From Atriophallophorus winterbourni (lineage: Eukaryota > Platyhelminthes > Trematoda > Plagiorchiida > Microphallidae), in the NCBI GenBank assembly GCA_013407085.1, contig JACCGJ010019688.1:1-64000 (forward strand): a stretch of DNA of 64,000 nt, written 5' to 3'. The notes below the pieces were generated by a model, which had not been told where the DNA came from, ran no database searches, and was given only the letters and a program-made list of their open reading frames with translations. The position numbers and the translations under genes were made by a program. This document shows, piece by piece, positions 1 to 11,997 of the stretch; within the stretch, counting starts at the first letter, position 1; each line of letters starts with the position of its first letter.

Positions 1-941
1 TTCTATCCAAAGATCAAACAATTTTAAGGATAAAGCTCTGGTCGACTTTCGAAATTATCCGAGATTTTGTTTTAAAGCTTGCATTAATTTGGCATGAATC
101 TGGTGTTTTTGCTGCATGACTGCGTTGTGTAAGATGAGCCCATAACATTTCAATGAGTTCAAAATGCAATATGCTATAAGATGAACTTGGTTCGTAAGTA
201 ACGTGACGTAACAATCTAGCTTGCACCTGTTTGAGCAGAACTATCATTTAGATTTTTAGTTGTGCGATTTTCAATGAGAAATGATAATTTTGCGAAACAT
301 AAAAGACCAAGATAATGCATTATTAGTTCCTTGTTACACTGTTATTTCTTTAAAACGGCATCAAAATCATCAATTCAAAATCCGAATATTTTGATCAAGT
401 TGATTTGTTTTCCCATTGTTTTACACAAAGAGCTTCAAAGCCACAGAAATACTTTCGGGCGTTCTAGTATTACGAAACTTCGTTAATTTCAACCCTTGAT
501 GCAAGTGTCCCAATGAATTGGTAATAATGAAGTTGGATGCAAATAGAAACATTGAAGCATAGTATTAAACGTCCTATTACGAGAAATGATCTCAAGCCAT
601 CAACAGAAATCCCAGCTCTCCATAAACCGGCATAGTATCCCATACTTGCGGCGAATACAGCACATTGCTGTCAAATTCTGGTATTATCAAAAAGTTGCTT
701 ATCGAAGACAAATTTTAATGTCTGATCAACACTATGAATCCGTGACATGCTCGCAAATCTTAAGAAATCACACGATTTTGAAATGCCTGTCACCCCACAC
801 TTACAATAAATCACTGACATGTAGCATGCAAAAATTCAAGAAACGTTAGAAAGAAAAGCTTTGTAGGAAAACACGAGACACCACAGAATGATGTCTAGTA
901 CATAAGTATTAACACAACGATGACTGCTATCTTGCAAGTGT
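1..941. other. No gene recognised
   Basis: AT-rich sequence with only short open frames (up to 87 codons) that lack any recognisable motif, splice context or protein-like composition. It may be intron or intergenic sequence upstream of the first exon I can support, at 1381. Confidence 0.5.
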
Positions 942-1180
942 ATGATGATGGTTTTTAAGTTCCTTCAGTCGATGTCGACAATGTATGTACATTACAAGTG
1001 TACGACGATCTCTTGCTCCATGCTATTTCAAGTGACTGCACATTCCGATTCGGGTGAAACAATATCTGCAACAGTGCTCACAACTACCAATAGTACTCTG
1101 CCGATAGGTGAGATTTGTATGGGACCGACGTGATCAACGTTCAGCAGTCAAGAGAATTATCAGCTCTTCGATAATATTAT
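942..1180 (-). mobile_element. Degenerate 3' end of LINE family with C2H2 tail
   Basis: The + strand carries the landmark GTCGATGTCGAC, then a decayed copy of the segment that in the better copies (10008-10275 and 45355-45620) is the antisense of a C-terminal Cys-Cys-His-type finger and the 3' untranslated end. The order of landmarks (GTCGATGTCGAC, then ATTCGGG, then CAACAGTGCTCAC, then the region encoding the basic AERRSR-like stretch) is kept, but the frame is lost. It is a dead fragment. Confidence 0.6.
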
Positions 1181-1380
1181 TACACAATAAAATGGTAATC
1201 GTTGCTCAAATGATTCATATGTCCGACAAACATACGAGCACTACTTACCTAACGACCAAAAAACCTAAATATACAAGACGAAACATTGACTCCTGGCAAA
1301 TGTAATAATCCCTTTTTCGAAATAAATGTGTGAGTAATATCATTCGGAATCTCATGTTGGTTCATTGAAATTTCATACAG

Positions 1381-1530
1381 GGGTCAAGTTCGAACCACGG
1401 TGGACGTGTTTATGCATCAAAAGCAGTATCCGGATTTGATAGCGGCGGTGAAATATTGTCAAACAGAGGATGATGAAATCGGTGAAACCGTTTCAAACAA
1501 ACAAATAACTCCAGTCAGTCATGATCAAGT
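1381..1530 (+). CDS. Exon of CNB-domain (CNBD2-like) gene, exon a
   Basis: A 150-nt stretch opens after a TTTCATACAG acceptor and ends at a consensus GTGAGT donor (1531). Read from position 1382 it is open throughout and protein-like, including VFMHQKQYPDLIAAVKYC and an acidic TEDDEIGE stretch. It ends in phase 2, which fits the phase of the next exon at 2765. It is the most 5' exon I can support; the start codon is not located. Membership of the CNB-domain gene rests on strand, phase compatibility with 2765 and proximity, not on a recognised domain. What it does is unknown. Confidence 0.55.
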
Positions 1531-1580
1531 GTGAGTTTGCACACATTAATATTTGAAGAATAACGGTCAAATAAAATTGT

Positions 1581-2140
1581 ATGCAAAGAAATTTTGATTG
1601 CAATCGGTTAGAGTAGTTTTTCGGTAAGGTTTCACTTCTGACACAGAAGCTTCGTCAGACCAAGGGTGATAGTCAGGGCAGGGAACATGATTAAGTAGTA
1701 GTGGATGGGGCAGAAATCTCCACAATCTGTCGCTCGGCATTGATGCGAAAGTAAACAGTTCTAATTCACCGTATACCTACTAATTAATTAGTTTTTTGTT
1801 TTTCTTCAAAATAGCCTTAGCCCCGTTAGTTATGTACTTTTACGTATGTGGGCAGCTGTGTCAACTGACCTTGACCGTGTTCACTTGTATCGGATTAATT
1901 TGGATACACACTGTGAGGAAAATGGACCACTGATCCTGGTCATTCCCACGAGACGTGACACACTGTAGGGCGTACTATAGGCTTTTTTAGCCTAAGGTCA
2001 TAATAAGTGGTGGTGGTTGATACTACTTAATCATGTTCCCTGTCCTGACTATCACCCTTGGTCTGACGAAGCTTCTGTGTCAGAAGTGAAACGTTACCCA
2101 AAAACTACTCTAGCCGATTGCACTCAAAATTTCTTTGCAT
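1581..2140. repeat. Two head-to-head copies of SINE-like repeat (family B)
   Basis: Positions about 1581-1705 are an inverted copy of about 2015-2140. Both contain GACACAGAAGCTTCGTCAGA or its complement, and both terminate in TTTCTTTGCA or its complement at the outer ends. The right copy extends further 5', to about 1820-1920 (GACCACTGATCCTGGTCAT), matching the copy at 22994-23211. The arrangement forms a large imperfect palindrome. Two independent insertions in opposite orientation are the simplest reading. Confidence 0.75.
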
Positions 2141-2764
2141 TATGAATACACGATCGGTCCCAAACATATTCCAATCGATTGCCAAAATTGTGTGCAGTTC
2201 GTAATTTACAATAACCATTAACATGCTGCTGAATTTGATCAACTATTACATAACGGTAAGGAAATTATGCTTCCAATTGAAGGGTTTCAATGACCTGACG
2301 TCTGGACCTGTGATGCCCTTTCAGTGCATTCGAATTGTTTATCAAAACACTTGATAGAATCAAAGGCTGAAATTTGTGGGTAAACTTTAGTATCGGCTAG
2401 CCCTCGAAAAAGTTTGTAAACACTCTGCGTCATATCAATTTATAGTGAACTTTATAACTCCGGTTTCAGAGGTTTAAATGTGCATATCATTGGATATCAT
2501 CATTCGTGAGCCATACATTTGATATATTCTGCTCGTTATATAGTATAATTTTTCTACATTTTCATTCGAAATGTGATCCTGTGGTGTTATAAAGTATTAA
2601 CATTTTTAAACATAAATCCTTGAACTGGGGGAGAAACTGTCACGTTAATATGATCGTCATAATATTTTGTTATAATTTTACGTTTAATGTACCGATTCGT
2701 TGCAATAATCTAAAGCTGGAATTGTAAATTCACGAACAAACCTTTCCATTTTTTTCTGTCTCAG

Positions 2765-2826
2765 TCACGAAATTGACGCCGAGCTAGCACTTAATATTGA
2801 ACCCGGACTCGAGTTCTATAGCTTTT
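2765..2826 (+). CDS. Exon of CNB-domain (CNBD2-like) gene, exon b
   Basis: The 62-nt exon follows a strong acceptor (TTTTTTCTGTCTCAG). Joined in phase 2 to exon a it gives one valine codon across the junction and then HEIDAELALNIEPGLEFYSF, open throughout. A GTGAAT donor follows at 2827; without splicing the frame stops within two codons. It ends in phase 1, the same phase in which the CNB exon at 8332 begins, so the two could be joined directly, but that would leave out the first half of a CNB fold and intervening exons are expected. Confidence 0.5.
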
Positions 2827-4167
2827 GTGAATGATACGCCACTTATGTATTCCTGGTCAAAATCGCAACGTTTGTTAAAGACAGTTGGCACAAATAAAAT
2901 TTTGAAATATAGCTGGTTATAAACCCATGAGTGATTTCGTTTTTATTGCCACTATTCAGGTCCCTGTACCATGCACTTACCGCAGAATTTAACTTACTCC
3001 CAACATGCTGTTTAATTTCAATACGCGAGCGAGGATTGTTTCTCGACGTTACGAATGTGGGTTTAGCACAAAGCCCGAATAGAGTTCGAATTTTAGGTCG
3101 TAGATATCCATACCTGATGAGTATCTACAAACACGAAACCGGTCGCCAGCACCGGACTTTCGATTGGAATTTGATATACTAATTATATGTAAAAACCAAC
3201 TTCAACAACTATTAAACCTCAAACAGTAATTGGAATATAGCAAAATATTCTAAATGGTCAATGGTGTTACGCTGTACCTATTTTGGGACTTGAATTTGTT
3301 CAACATGAGGTTAACTATGAACTTCCGATTATTAATTATTCATCGACCCAATAATATAATCCTCGAGCATTATTTGCGTAGCTTTAGTTCATTTTTAAGA
3401 AAATTATCAACTAGTTAAACGGGAGCATGTTAAGTACATGCCAGTTCAGTAAACGTTAATAGATGCTGTGTAGTAGTGGATAGGTTTGATGACGGTGTAT
3501 ACGTTCGTTAGGTTCAAATTGTTCATATGATTAAAGAGGTTTGGCTCTATCAGGCTAATTGATTGTCATATTCATTGTGATTTTTTTCTCAACATGATTT
3601 AATTAATCCTTTGTCTCACCCTAAAACTTTTACCAAACGGAAACAATGCATAATATGCTTGCTATATTTCATTAATTTTTGGTGTATATCATTTACTATT
3701 TTACTACAGTTATAAATACCCACTCGTGTTGTTTCTTGTCTCAGAAGCCTTGCTGTGTGCATTGCAAACAGCCTTTGTAATTTTGTTAGCCTCTGCATCC
3801 ACAGTGTTTCAAAATACAAATTTCGCTCACTATTTCTAAATTGACAGTTGAGAATTAATCCAAGTAATAAAGTAAAACAACCAAATTATCACCAGCTATC
3901 TATCCAGATAGTATCTGCAATGCCATAGCGACTAACAGTGCGCATTTTAGTCTAGAGGCCCTCGGTTCAGACCTCACTGAAGGTTTACATTTGATAATAT
4001 ATGTGCTTAACTCTAACCAGGTGTAAAACGAGTACGTACAAATGTCGGAAACTAACTACTGCTAAAACTCAGTTCTCTGAATTTTTCATGTTGTAAAAGG
4101 CAATAAACTTAGCAAAAAACGAGTGACGATGTAAACAGAGTAAAAATTATCTAAGAACTTTCAAGAA
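2827..4167. other. Intron, no supported gene
   Basis: An 83-codon open frame ends at 3182 and runs through a plausible acceptor (CACTATTCAG, 2959), with a somewhat protein-like tail. Its phase does not fit exon b and no donor is evident, so it is not called. The rest is AT-rich. Confidence 0.4.
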
Positions 4168-4640
4168 TCAATAATAACAGTCACATACCGCATGGTTCGA
4201 CGTGTATTCATCGAGCTTTGAAGCAAAAACCTCGACTAATTCCAAGCGTATGATTTTTTCTGGCAAGATGTCCCACGTGAAATAAATTGTGACCGAGAAA
4301 AAATTCTGATGAATATACAGCCGAGAATATGGAATGCTTAAAGCCTTTGAATGTCTGCGTGTCCGAATAAGGTCCTTGGGCTTAGGTAAATGTTTGAGGG
4401 GATGATTGTTGGTGTGCCAAATTGTAAATGCTAGCATAAGGTCACGCCGTATTCGTCGTTGGGTCAAATCATGTAGGTCAAGTTTTGGCACTCGATCTCG
4501 GAAAGGCAAATTTTGTAACGGGAGACCAACAGAGTCGCATTGTCAAGTAGTTCAATATCCTTCCTCAGCCATGGTGCCCAGGCGTGGATTAAATATTCCA
4601 TAACAGTACGGACGTATGTGTTAATTAACCGGAGTAAGGT
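4168..4640 (-). mobile_element. CR1-like LINE fragment, C-terminal end of reverse transcriptase
   Basis: Read on the - strand, about 4510-4640 encodes a YVR..MEY..AWAPWLRKDIELL segment typical of the region after the polymerase core in CR1-type LINEs (compare YIRP..DYASPAWDPWLKKD at 28510-28570). After a frame change, 4168-4509 continues with the RRIRRDL and NHPLKHL segments and the usual end of the ORF. Upstream catalytic domains are missing, as in 5'-truncated LINE insertions. It lies antisense within the CNB-domain gene intron. Confidence 0.8.
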
Positions 4641-7600
4641 TTCTGGAGGCTGGGTTTATTATACACAGTTTGGCAATGATGTGCGGGCTTGAGGTTACAC
4701 GACACCTAGACATCTAGATCCTTTTCATGAAATCGGTCGCTCAGAAGAGGATTGTACAAAACCTACCCCATGGAAGGGCAACGCCCGATGCTGAAAACAA
4801 CAAAATGAATCTGTTCAAAATGTGTGAGTTCCTGTCTTATAGCAATCAAAGAAATTTAGTGAGCAAGATTGTCCACTCACACAAACATCCATAATATCCC
4901 GGCTAGAAACCAACTACTGCTAACATTCAGTCCAGTCCATTCCGTAAAACAATATTGCGTGGTTCTAACGAAACTGGGGATAATCACCCACCATACGACT
5001 GCTAACAGTTCGATAAGGAAACAATTTTAAAATCTTGGAGCGGCACCTTTCGTTTCATGACACTTTTCCGCTTAGTAAAATGAAGTCAATACAAATCAAT
5101 CATAAAATGTCCTGATAAAATGATGTTGAATGATTGGGAGATAGAAATTGATTTTGATGGGATGGAAGTAATATTTTGTTCGAGAACACAGATTAGAATT
5201 TGGAAATTCTGATGTGCTCACTACTAGTGTTGCGTTTATTGGTGGAAGGTGACGGAAAGATTGACGAAGACGTGAAGTGTACGAACGAGAGTTTCAATCT
5301 CGGATGATTTGCAGAAAAACTCTATCATGTACAACTGAATAAAAGAAAGCCTCCAAAAGCTCGAAGAAATCAATCGCAAACACATAAATTTAGGTTGCGG
5401 AAGAATTGCATGACACACTGCTTGAAAACAAAGATAGATGAATGAAAACCCGGTATTAACCGATACGCATTTCAGTAGTGTTGGTCTAACGGGCTCTACA
5501 AAGAATGGAACCGGTTAGCCCGGAATCGAATGACGAATCAGATCGATGTGGTTGCCAAGACTGACGCACAGAGGAGTTCCGGTGCAACTACGAGAATCGA
5601 CTATAAGAGATTGACGTGTGTTTTATTCTTTTATCTTTGCATATTCTACGCTTAAACAATTATCGTTCATTTATGTTTCCGGGTTCGGTGTGAACTCGAA
5701 TAACTGTTGATTGCTTGACTTCAGGGTCGAAAATGGGTGAGGCTTGATCGACGTTGAACCGACGGTCATTGAGCCGAAGATCGACGACGTGATAGACGTT
5801 AAGACCTCAAAACAACATAATCATCCTAATGCTTTCATAATAATACATACAAACGTCAAACATCGCACTCTGTCATATTTGAATTTTAAAAATATGCCAG
5901 TGTCCAACAGGTCCCAGAATTCCGCTAACAGAATTAAAATTTTCGATGAATGTATATTGAAATACTAACTAAATCAAACAGTCAAAAACACTATTTATGA
6001 AATAAATCTCCCCCGTTTTTGTACTTGTAGTCTTCGGGAAATAAAACGGTCGAGTCACAACGGTCTGAACAACTTTGGCAGAACCACGAAATGTTTCAAC
6101 ATGAGACACATGGAATTATCCGTTTGCCTCAAGGGCACAGTTTTCGGTAAAACACGATTGAATTTGTTCATCTTCTCCCAAGCATTCTTATATTACACAA
6201 AATTCGCCTATTTGAAGTTCTCGATGTTACAAGAGATTGTTTAGACAAATATGAACCAGATAACTTTGCGAGAAGATTTAAACTTAACGGTGAATTAGTT
6301 AGACCTCATTAGCCCTCATTATACGCGTATACTCAATTTATCGGATTAGTCTCATAATAATTGATAACGTTTAATATTCTGATTCAATTTAACTAAACGA
6401 ATAAAATGCGCGAAATTCGCAGGCATCCCATCAACTTGGAAGATGAATTTTCGTCTACTCTCATCACAACACCTGAAGAAGATCGATTTAGATGATAGAC
6501 CTATTTAAAGCAACACGAATATTCATAATTCGTTTTCTTTTTCTGCTATTCTTTAAAGACTTATTTTCGTAACTTTAGTCATTCAAAATGATGGCTTTTG
6601 TGTTAGTTTGCACCTATCTAAGTTTGAGCAACCGCTTTTGTAAGACATGTGAAAGACAGTTGAACAACTTTACATGATGTTGATGTCTTCGCTTGATGTG
6701 GGAAAACAGTTCAAGAATCGTCGTGGACTGCACGAGCGAGAGATGGTACCTACATCATAAAACCAGCTGGTTTATTTTGTAGCTAAATGGAAACGGTACA
6801 GACTAAACAAATTGATTCTTTAAATTAAGGTAACCATTATCGTTTATCACAATGGAGTACGTCCTCCGGTGAAATAAATAGTCTCTTGGTCCATTCCAAT
6901 CATACTAGTGAGAAAATTAACACAATCTGAAATTTTACAAAAGGAGGTAGTCACACTTCATTTGTTTTCCATACGATCCTTCGTTTTTCGAATCAAGTAT
7001 TATGCAACGGTTAATTCCGTTGTTACTCGCAGCACCAGCACATACAATCCTGTGCCGATTTGGGGCTGTTAGTCATCATCGAATGCAATCAGTAAAATTA
7101 GTTTCAATGAGATTGGTTAAATGATGACCGACATCGGACGTCAAAATTGGTTTTCATATTTTGTAGAAATCCGTTGCCGAGAAAGAAACCCCATCATTGT
7201 TAAACTGAATAATTATTAATTATCTAAGATATTCTGTTGCATATATACCCCGCACTTACACCTCACATTCGGTTTCTGCTTGTTCACCGTTATAATGTTT
7301 ATTGAGTGAGTCTCACGTATCTAATTATTAGTTGTATTTAGAATTTCGCAAAAGTATTTAGTTCTAAAGAAATATTTTGTCAAACTGGTTTAGCCCGCTA
7401 AGTTTAATCCGTCACATGAACTTACAGAGATAATTATCAAACACGGCATCATCAGGGAGACATCCACACGTTTGTGAAAGACCATTTTAAAACCCTGAAG
7501 CCAAGTATCCTTTCAGATCTTGATGTTCTTATGATATTCATGAATATCACACGTCGACCTGACTGAAACTACAGAAAGTGTCATCTGATGACTAATTCTG

Positions 7601-8331
7601 CAATGATGATGTTCATGAAACAGGAGCAAGAGTAGGAAGAGAAGGACGGAATACCTGCCGCGTACCAGCAAAGAAAATTCCAGCGTTCATGTAACGTTTA
7701 TGAATTGTGCGATGAAATAACACGTACCTCGGCACTGACTGGAAAATCTGAATTTTAAACTACTCCAACGTCTAGAATCTAGCGGTTTTATTAGATCCTT
7801 GTTTTGTCCATCCTTCGGATGGTAAATAATGAATCCAGAATAATAAGTAAGCAAAATTCTCATATAACTGGAATTAGTGAATTAAGCCTCTAGGTTAGCA
7901 CTTAGCTCGGATGCAAGTTGTAAAAACAGGTCAAGATTTATTCCGCATTGATAGCATTCCGATATATACGTGCGGCCAGTTCTAGAAATAACATACTGTC
8001 ACCAACACAAGCTTGTGCTTAACTTTAAAACGGAAAGAATGCACTACTTTGATCCGAGCTGAACAATATTCGGTGTATGTTAATGTAGTACAGTTTATGA
8101 AAAACACTAACAGCGATTTGCCACTACGAGGTCACATTTATCCAATATTGGGAATGGATGTTGTGAATAATTTACCACAGTAAGCGAATTTCATTAAATA
8201 CCCAGGGTGGATAAAACTCTGCATTACGACTTGGAACCATTTTCAAATTTTCAAAACAACCGTCAAATTTGTCTCCTCGTGAAATTCGCACCAAACGAAA
8301 TGAAACATTTCTCGCGAATTTCTGTTCACAG
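4641..8331. other. Long intron, no supported exon
   Basis: The sequence is AT-rich. The first half of the CNB fold should be encoded here if the gene model is right, but I found no acceptor-exon-donor combination with the right phase. A short ATG-initiated frame near 6407 and a short open stretch at about 8101-8180 were considered and not accepted. Confidence 0.4.
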
Positions 8332-8582
8332 GAGAATTGGAAAATGCATTCGGACTACCGACCTACTGCCAATCTGTCATCTGCATTGAACCATCGGAAT
8401 TCTATGTGCTCAATGCGAGTAATTTCGAAACTCTCATTGCAGGCAAAAGAGTTTCTTCCACGTGGAATAGTTTCAAGAAGAACGCAGAGTTGAATCTACT
8501 GAAACGTTTCAATGAAGTACAATACACACGTGTTCCATTCTTCCAATATTTCTTTCAAAGATATAAGCAGAGGGAATTCGAG
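8332..8582 (+). CDS. Exon of CNB-domain (CNBD2-like) gene, exon c: second half of CNB fold
   Basis: The exon opens after a TTCTGTTCACAG acceptor in phase 1 and ends phase 0 at GAG|GTAAAG. It encodes 83 codons with GELENAFGLP, then SVICIEPSEFYVLNASNF, then helix-like AELNLLKRFNEV and a basic FFQRYKQREFE end. This order (Gly-Glu turn, short helix, two beta strands, alpha-C-like helix) matches the second half of a cyclic-nucleotide-binding fold. The phosphate-cassette Gly-Glu is kept, but the Pro-Arg-Ala-Ala-Thr-like segment reads LPTYCQSV, without the arginine that contacts the cyclic phosphate. That pattern fits CNBD2-like or other non-canonical CNB proteins. The family assignment is by pattern recognition only; ligand binding is doubtful. 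Confidence 0.7.
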
Positions 8583-9751
8583 GTAAAGGAAATAATATCA
8601 ATTGAAACTGGATAAAATTAATGTAAATACATACATGCATTTTGTTAACCACTATGGAAATGTCTCAGACTTCACAGAACCTTAATTTCGGTTTCCATAA
8701 GATGTGATACTAAAGTACAAACCGACCGACAATTAAATCTGGAGGTAATGGAACGACCTTAAACTTTGGCCGATTAATGGTTCTTCATTGTGTGAATAAA
8801 AACGAAAATCTTTGGTTAATTTGCCTTCAAATAAGTGAAACGTTTTGATACTAAATTGCGATTGTCCATAGTCTCACCATTTATACTACAATACGGTATT
8901 TTGAGGCGCTTGCTTTGAACTAAATAAGAAATTAGATGCATGTACGATATGTCTGAAAACAGGAATAGAGTGTTAAACTGATACGATGATCGCATAAAAG
9001 TATAGGATGTGAGCAATCTGCTCACATCTTCAATGAAAGCTTCATAATAAGATTTGTGCTAACGAGAAGAACATACAATGACAGGTACGTCAATTGTATT
9101 GAAGCAAATGAGTCTTTTTAGGCAGTGCAAAATTCAAGCAAATATCTGTTTACATGATCCGCTAGAACCCTAATTGGATAAAATATCGTTTGGAAACACC
9201 ATGCCGCGAAAATGGAAGTTCTAATAACTGGAGCTTGTTCGGATAAACCTTATTTTGTGTAAACAAAATTATGACCAAAGGTTCAGTCAAGGTTGAATAG
9301 GTGCGAGTATGCTGATCAATACCGCAGTTGAAATAACCTAGATTTGAGGATGAGAATGTACTTGTCATTTCTATTTGTTTTCTGTCCATATCGGCGGTAT
9401 GGACCAGTGGAAACCGATCCCGTGCTACGGATTCGGAAGGTCATTCACACTAATCGATACTCTACACAATGGAGCGGATCCATCATTTTGTGGTGCATTC
9501 CCACCAACTGTGATGAAACGTTTCCGCGTTCTAATAATTAAAACTAATTTTAGGCATTTATTTTTCGCTATTACGCATTTTCGCTTCGCAATAACTCTAA
9601 TCAAGTTAGGAAGATTTGCCATCTGCCATCTGCTGCATTTCACAACAGTTAAGATAGTTTGGGCAGGTTACGCGAGCATTTAGAATGGTAACAATAATTC
9701 AATTCAAAATTGAACAAAAGCTGCTAATATCAATTTGTTCCATTACTCAAG
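8583..9751. other. Intron, no gene recognised
   Basis: Overlapping open frames at 9344-9683 occur on both strands but show no domain or clean splice context. The flanking exons join in phase 0 without them. Confidence 0.5.
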
Positions 9752-9922
9752 GCTAAGGAGCGGAAACGTGACTTGATGCTTCAAAGTCTCCAACGACAAC
9801 AGAAAGCGACGGCTTACGATCAATTTATTCCACCACGGGGTCCAGTAATCGATATGTTCGGACCGGGAACTGCGTTTTATCGAAGTCGTCAACTTCGAAT
9901 CGATTCAAAGCGTAAGGAAAAG
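9752..9922 (+). CDS. Exon of CNB-domain (CNBD2-like) gene, exon d
   Basis: 171 nt (57 codons) between an ACTCAAG acceptor and a consensus AAG|GTAAGC donor, phase 0 at both ends, so it joins exon c without a shift. It encodes a charged helix (AKERKRDLMLQSLQRQQK) followed by FIPPRGPVIDMFGPGTAFYR and a basic end (RIDSKRKEK). It continues the region after the CNB fold. No separate domain is recognised. The following intron is about 10 kb and filled with retroelements. Confidence 0.65.
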
Positions 9923-10007
9923 GTAAGCTCGAATGAATTCATAATGGCTGTAATTGCAGAGACCAAGACTCGCGCGTTAGTGCGCGATTCTAGCTGTTGT
10001 TGGCTTC

Positions 10008-10275
10008 CTTCGGTCGATGTCGACCATGGATGTACATCACAATCGCATGAGTTTTCATGTTCTACAGCATTTTAAATGACTAAACAGTCCAATTCGGGAG
10101 GAACAATCTCTCCCGCAGCGCTTGCAACGATGGTCAGAACTCGGTTGTAGGGCGTCAGTTGCACGCCGGCGGCGTGATCTGCGTTCAGCAAACAAGAACT
10201 GTATCTGCTCCTTACCAGCTTGCAGACGACTCCAATGTGAGCGGTCAAGAGCTAGAACCAAAAAACTCGTATTTA
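10008..10275 (-). mobile_element. 3' end of LINE family with C-terminal C2H2 finger
   Basis: On the - strand, a 68-codon frame (10055-10261) contains LQAGKEQIQFLFAERRSRRR followed by CKRCGRDCSSRIGLFSHLKCC, a Cys-X2-Cys...His...Cys-type finger that ends the ORF2-like protein of this LINE. The landmark GTCGATGTCGAC of the 3' untranslated end follows at about 10014. Only the extreme 3' part is present. It lies antisense to the host gene within its 10-kb intron. Confidence 0.8.
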
Positions 10276-11825
10276 ATTTGTTTTCTGGAAATTCATTAAA
10301 AAAATTACGATGAACTAGTCACATTTTGATCGAATGCTGATTTATATCATTCCGAGGATGAAAATGAACACAGTATTTCGTTACATCACACCATGCACTT
10401 TACTACCGTTTTCGTGTAGTTTCATCGTTTCCAATTCAATTAATAATGCGACCAACCATGTGTCTCACCCAAAATTACATCTAGTTTCATTTCTGTTATG
10501 TTTGTGATAATCATTTTCGATTGATGGCATTTCATTGCCGATTAGAACTTCATCATTTCGTTCAAGTACAGCAGCAGACAGACAAAGCAGAACTGTATCG
10601 CACGTTGGACATCATTCATTGATTTTGACACACCGGTAATTCTCTTAGGGACAATTCAATGTTCTTGTTTCGAATTACACTCTCACTCAAAATGAAACTC
10701 TTGTATATCGGTGCATGGTTGACTGATGTGCTAGGTTGCGGGGAGGATCACGTCAGTGAAATGGACGCCAAATCGCATATCCTGTTCTGACCTCCATAAA
10801 GTTGTTTGCACCGGCTTCGATGACATTGCACGTTTTTGTTCATTTCCATGATTATTTTATATGCAATTTGGACTAGCATGTTGTAGTAGTTTGCAGAAAC
10901 CGATAATGAGATATAGAGTGACTTTTCATTGCTACTGTGTATAAATAATAAAAAGAATGCCACAGTGGTTGTAACACGAAGGCAAGAATTCATTTGCATA
11001 GCAACTAAATTAGTAAACACTTGTCTGAATGTGAATGTGCGCAGCAAAATTCTTTTTATCCGGCACGGATTAATCCACACTAGTCAAATAGAATTGAACT
11101 AATCTGATTACTCTGATCTCTCAACTCCTATTTGGCAACATTTTGATATTTTGACCACTGAATGTACACATTTTGACGCAAATTAAACAGCTAGGCGTTC
11201 ATTGGACATCTGCTTGTGGGACAGTGCGCAGACTAGTCAGAGTTCAGGTCAAGCATTAATATCGATTCGTCCGATATACCCATACGAACCAAAATCATAT
11301 TGATGTAAATTATGGTTAGGTGCTATCCAAAGTCCACGTAACTAGGAAACCCAAATAATTGTCTAATGATCATAATTCATCGGTATGGATTCGATTATGA
11401 ATACTATAAAAATGAAATGAGTCTGAGCATCAAGTAATGGACGTCTACACTGTGATGCTTGTAGACGGTCTCACTTTAAGCTTGATCATGTTGCTTGGAT
11501 TCGTCGATTCCCAACCTTAGGCCTTGGGTCGCGGTCTAATCGGCGACTTCTTATAGATTAGTAGGTAATACCTACGTAAATGTATGATTTTATTGATCGC
11601 ATCTTCGAGTTTTGGACTTTCCATAACCCGTTAACACAATTTTCAACCGTAAACATCCACAAAGTCTTGAAACGGCATATGTGATTATTTCTGTAATGCG
11701 CGAGCATTATTCCGCATCATTTGATGCCATTGAGACAATATAATTATTTCCCACACTGGAATAACCACGCAACTTTTCTATGTTGCTCAATTACATGAAG
11801 ATCTTAGTAAATACTGATTAAGTTA
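10276..11825. other. Intronic, no gene recognised
   Basis: AT-rich sequence with no convincing exon or repeat boundary. A 110-codon frame at 10748-11080 (- strand) has no recognisable motif. Confidence 0.5.
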
Positions 11826-11997
11826 AATCTCAAAAAGCTCATTTGCATGCATTTTCATCACACACCCCACGACCGGTTTCGTAAATAGTTTTTGAACCCA
11901 TAATAATGAACAAAAAAGCTCATTTGTATACTTTTCCATCACACAAATCCCACGACCAGTTTCGTGCTGTTTGCACTCAGCAGGTAGGAACAGTAGA
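11826..11997 (+). repeat. Two partial copies of interspersed repeat family A
   Basis: Family A has the core AAAAGCTCATTTGCATGC, then CACGACCGGTTTCGTGCTG, then CACTCATCAGGTAGG. One partial copy lies at 11826-11886 and a second, fuller one at 11905-11997. Other copies are at 15150, 51540, 52015, 57798 and 62361-62665. Confidence 0.75.

Noticed and set aside
2931..3182. 83-codon + frame after a plausible acceptor
   Set aside because: Phase does not match exon b, no donor is visible, the frame begins with a non-ATG codon, and no homology is recognised.
6407..6499. Short ATG frame (REIRRHPINLEDEFSSTLIT)
   Set aside because: Too short, no splice context that fits, no conservation evidence.
8101..8180. 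Possible short exon encoding DLPLRGHIYPILGMDVVNNL before a GTAAGC
   Set aside because: The donor would leave phase 2, but the next exon needs phase 1; the neighbouring acceptor is weak.
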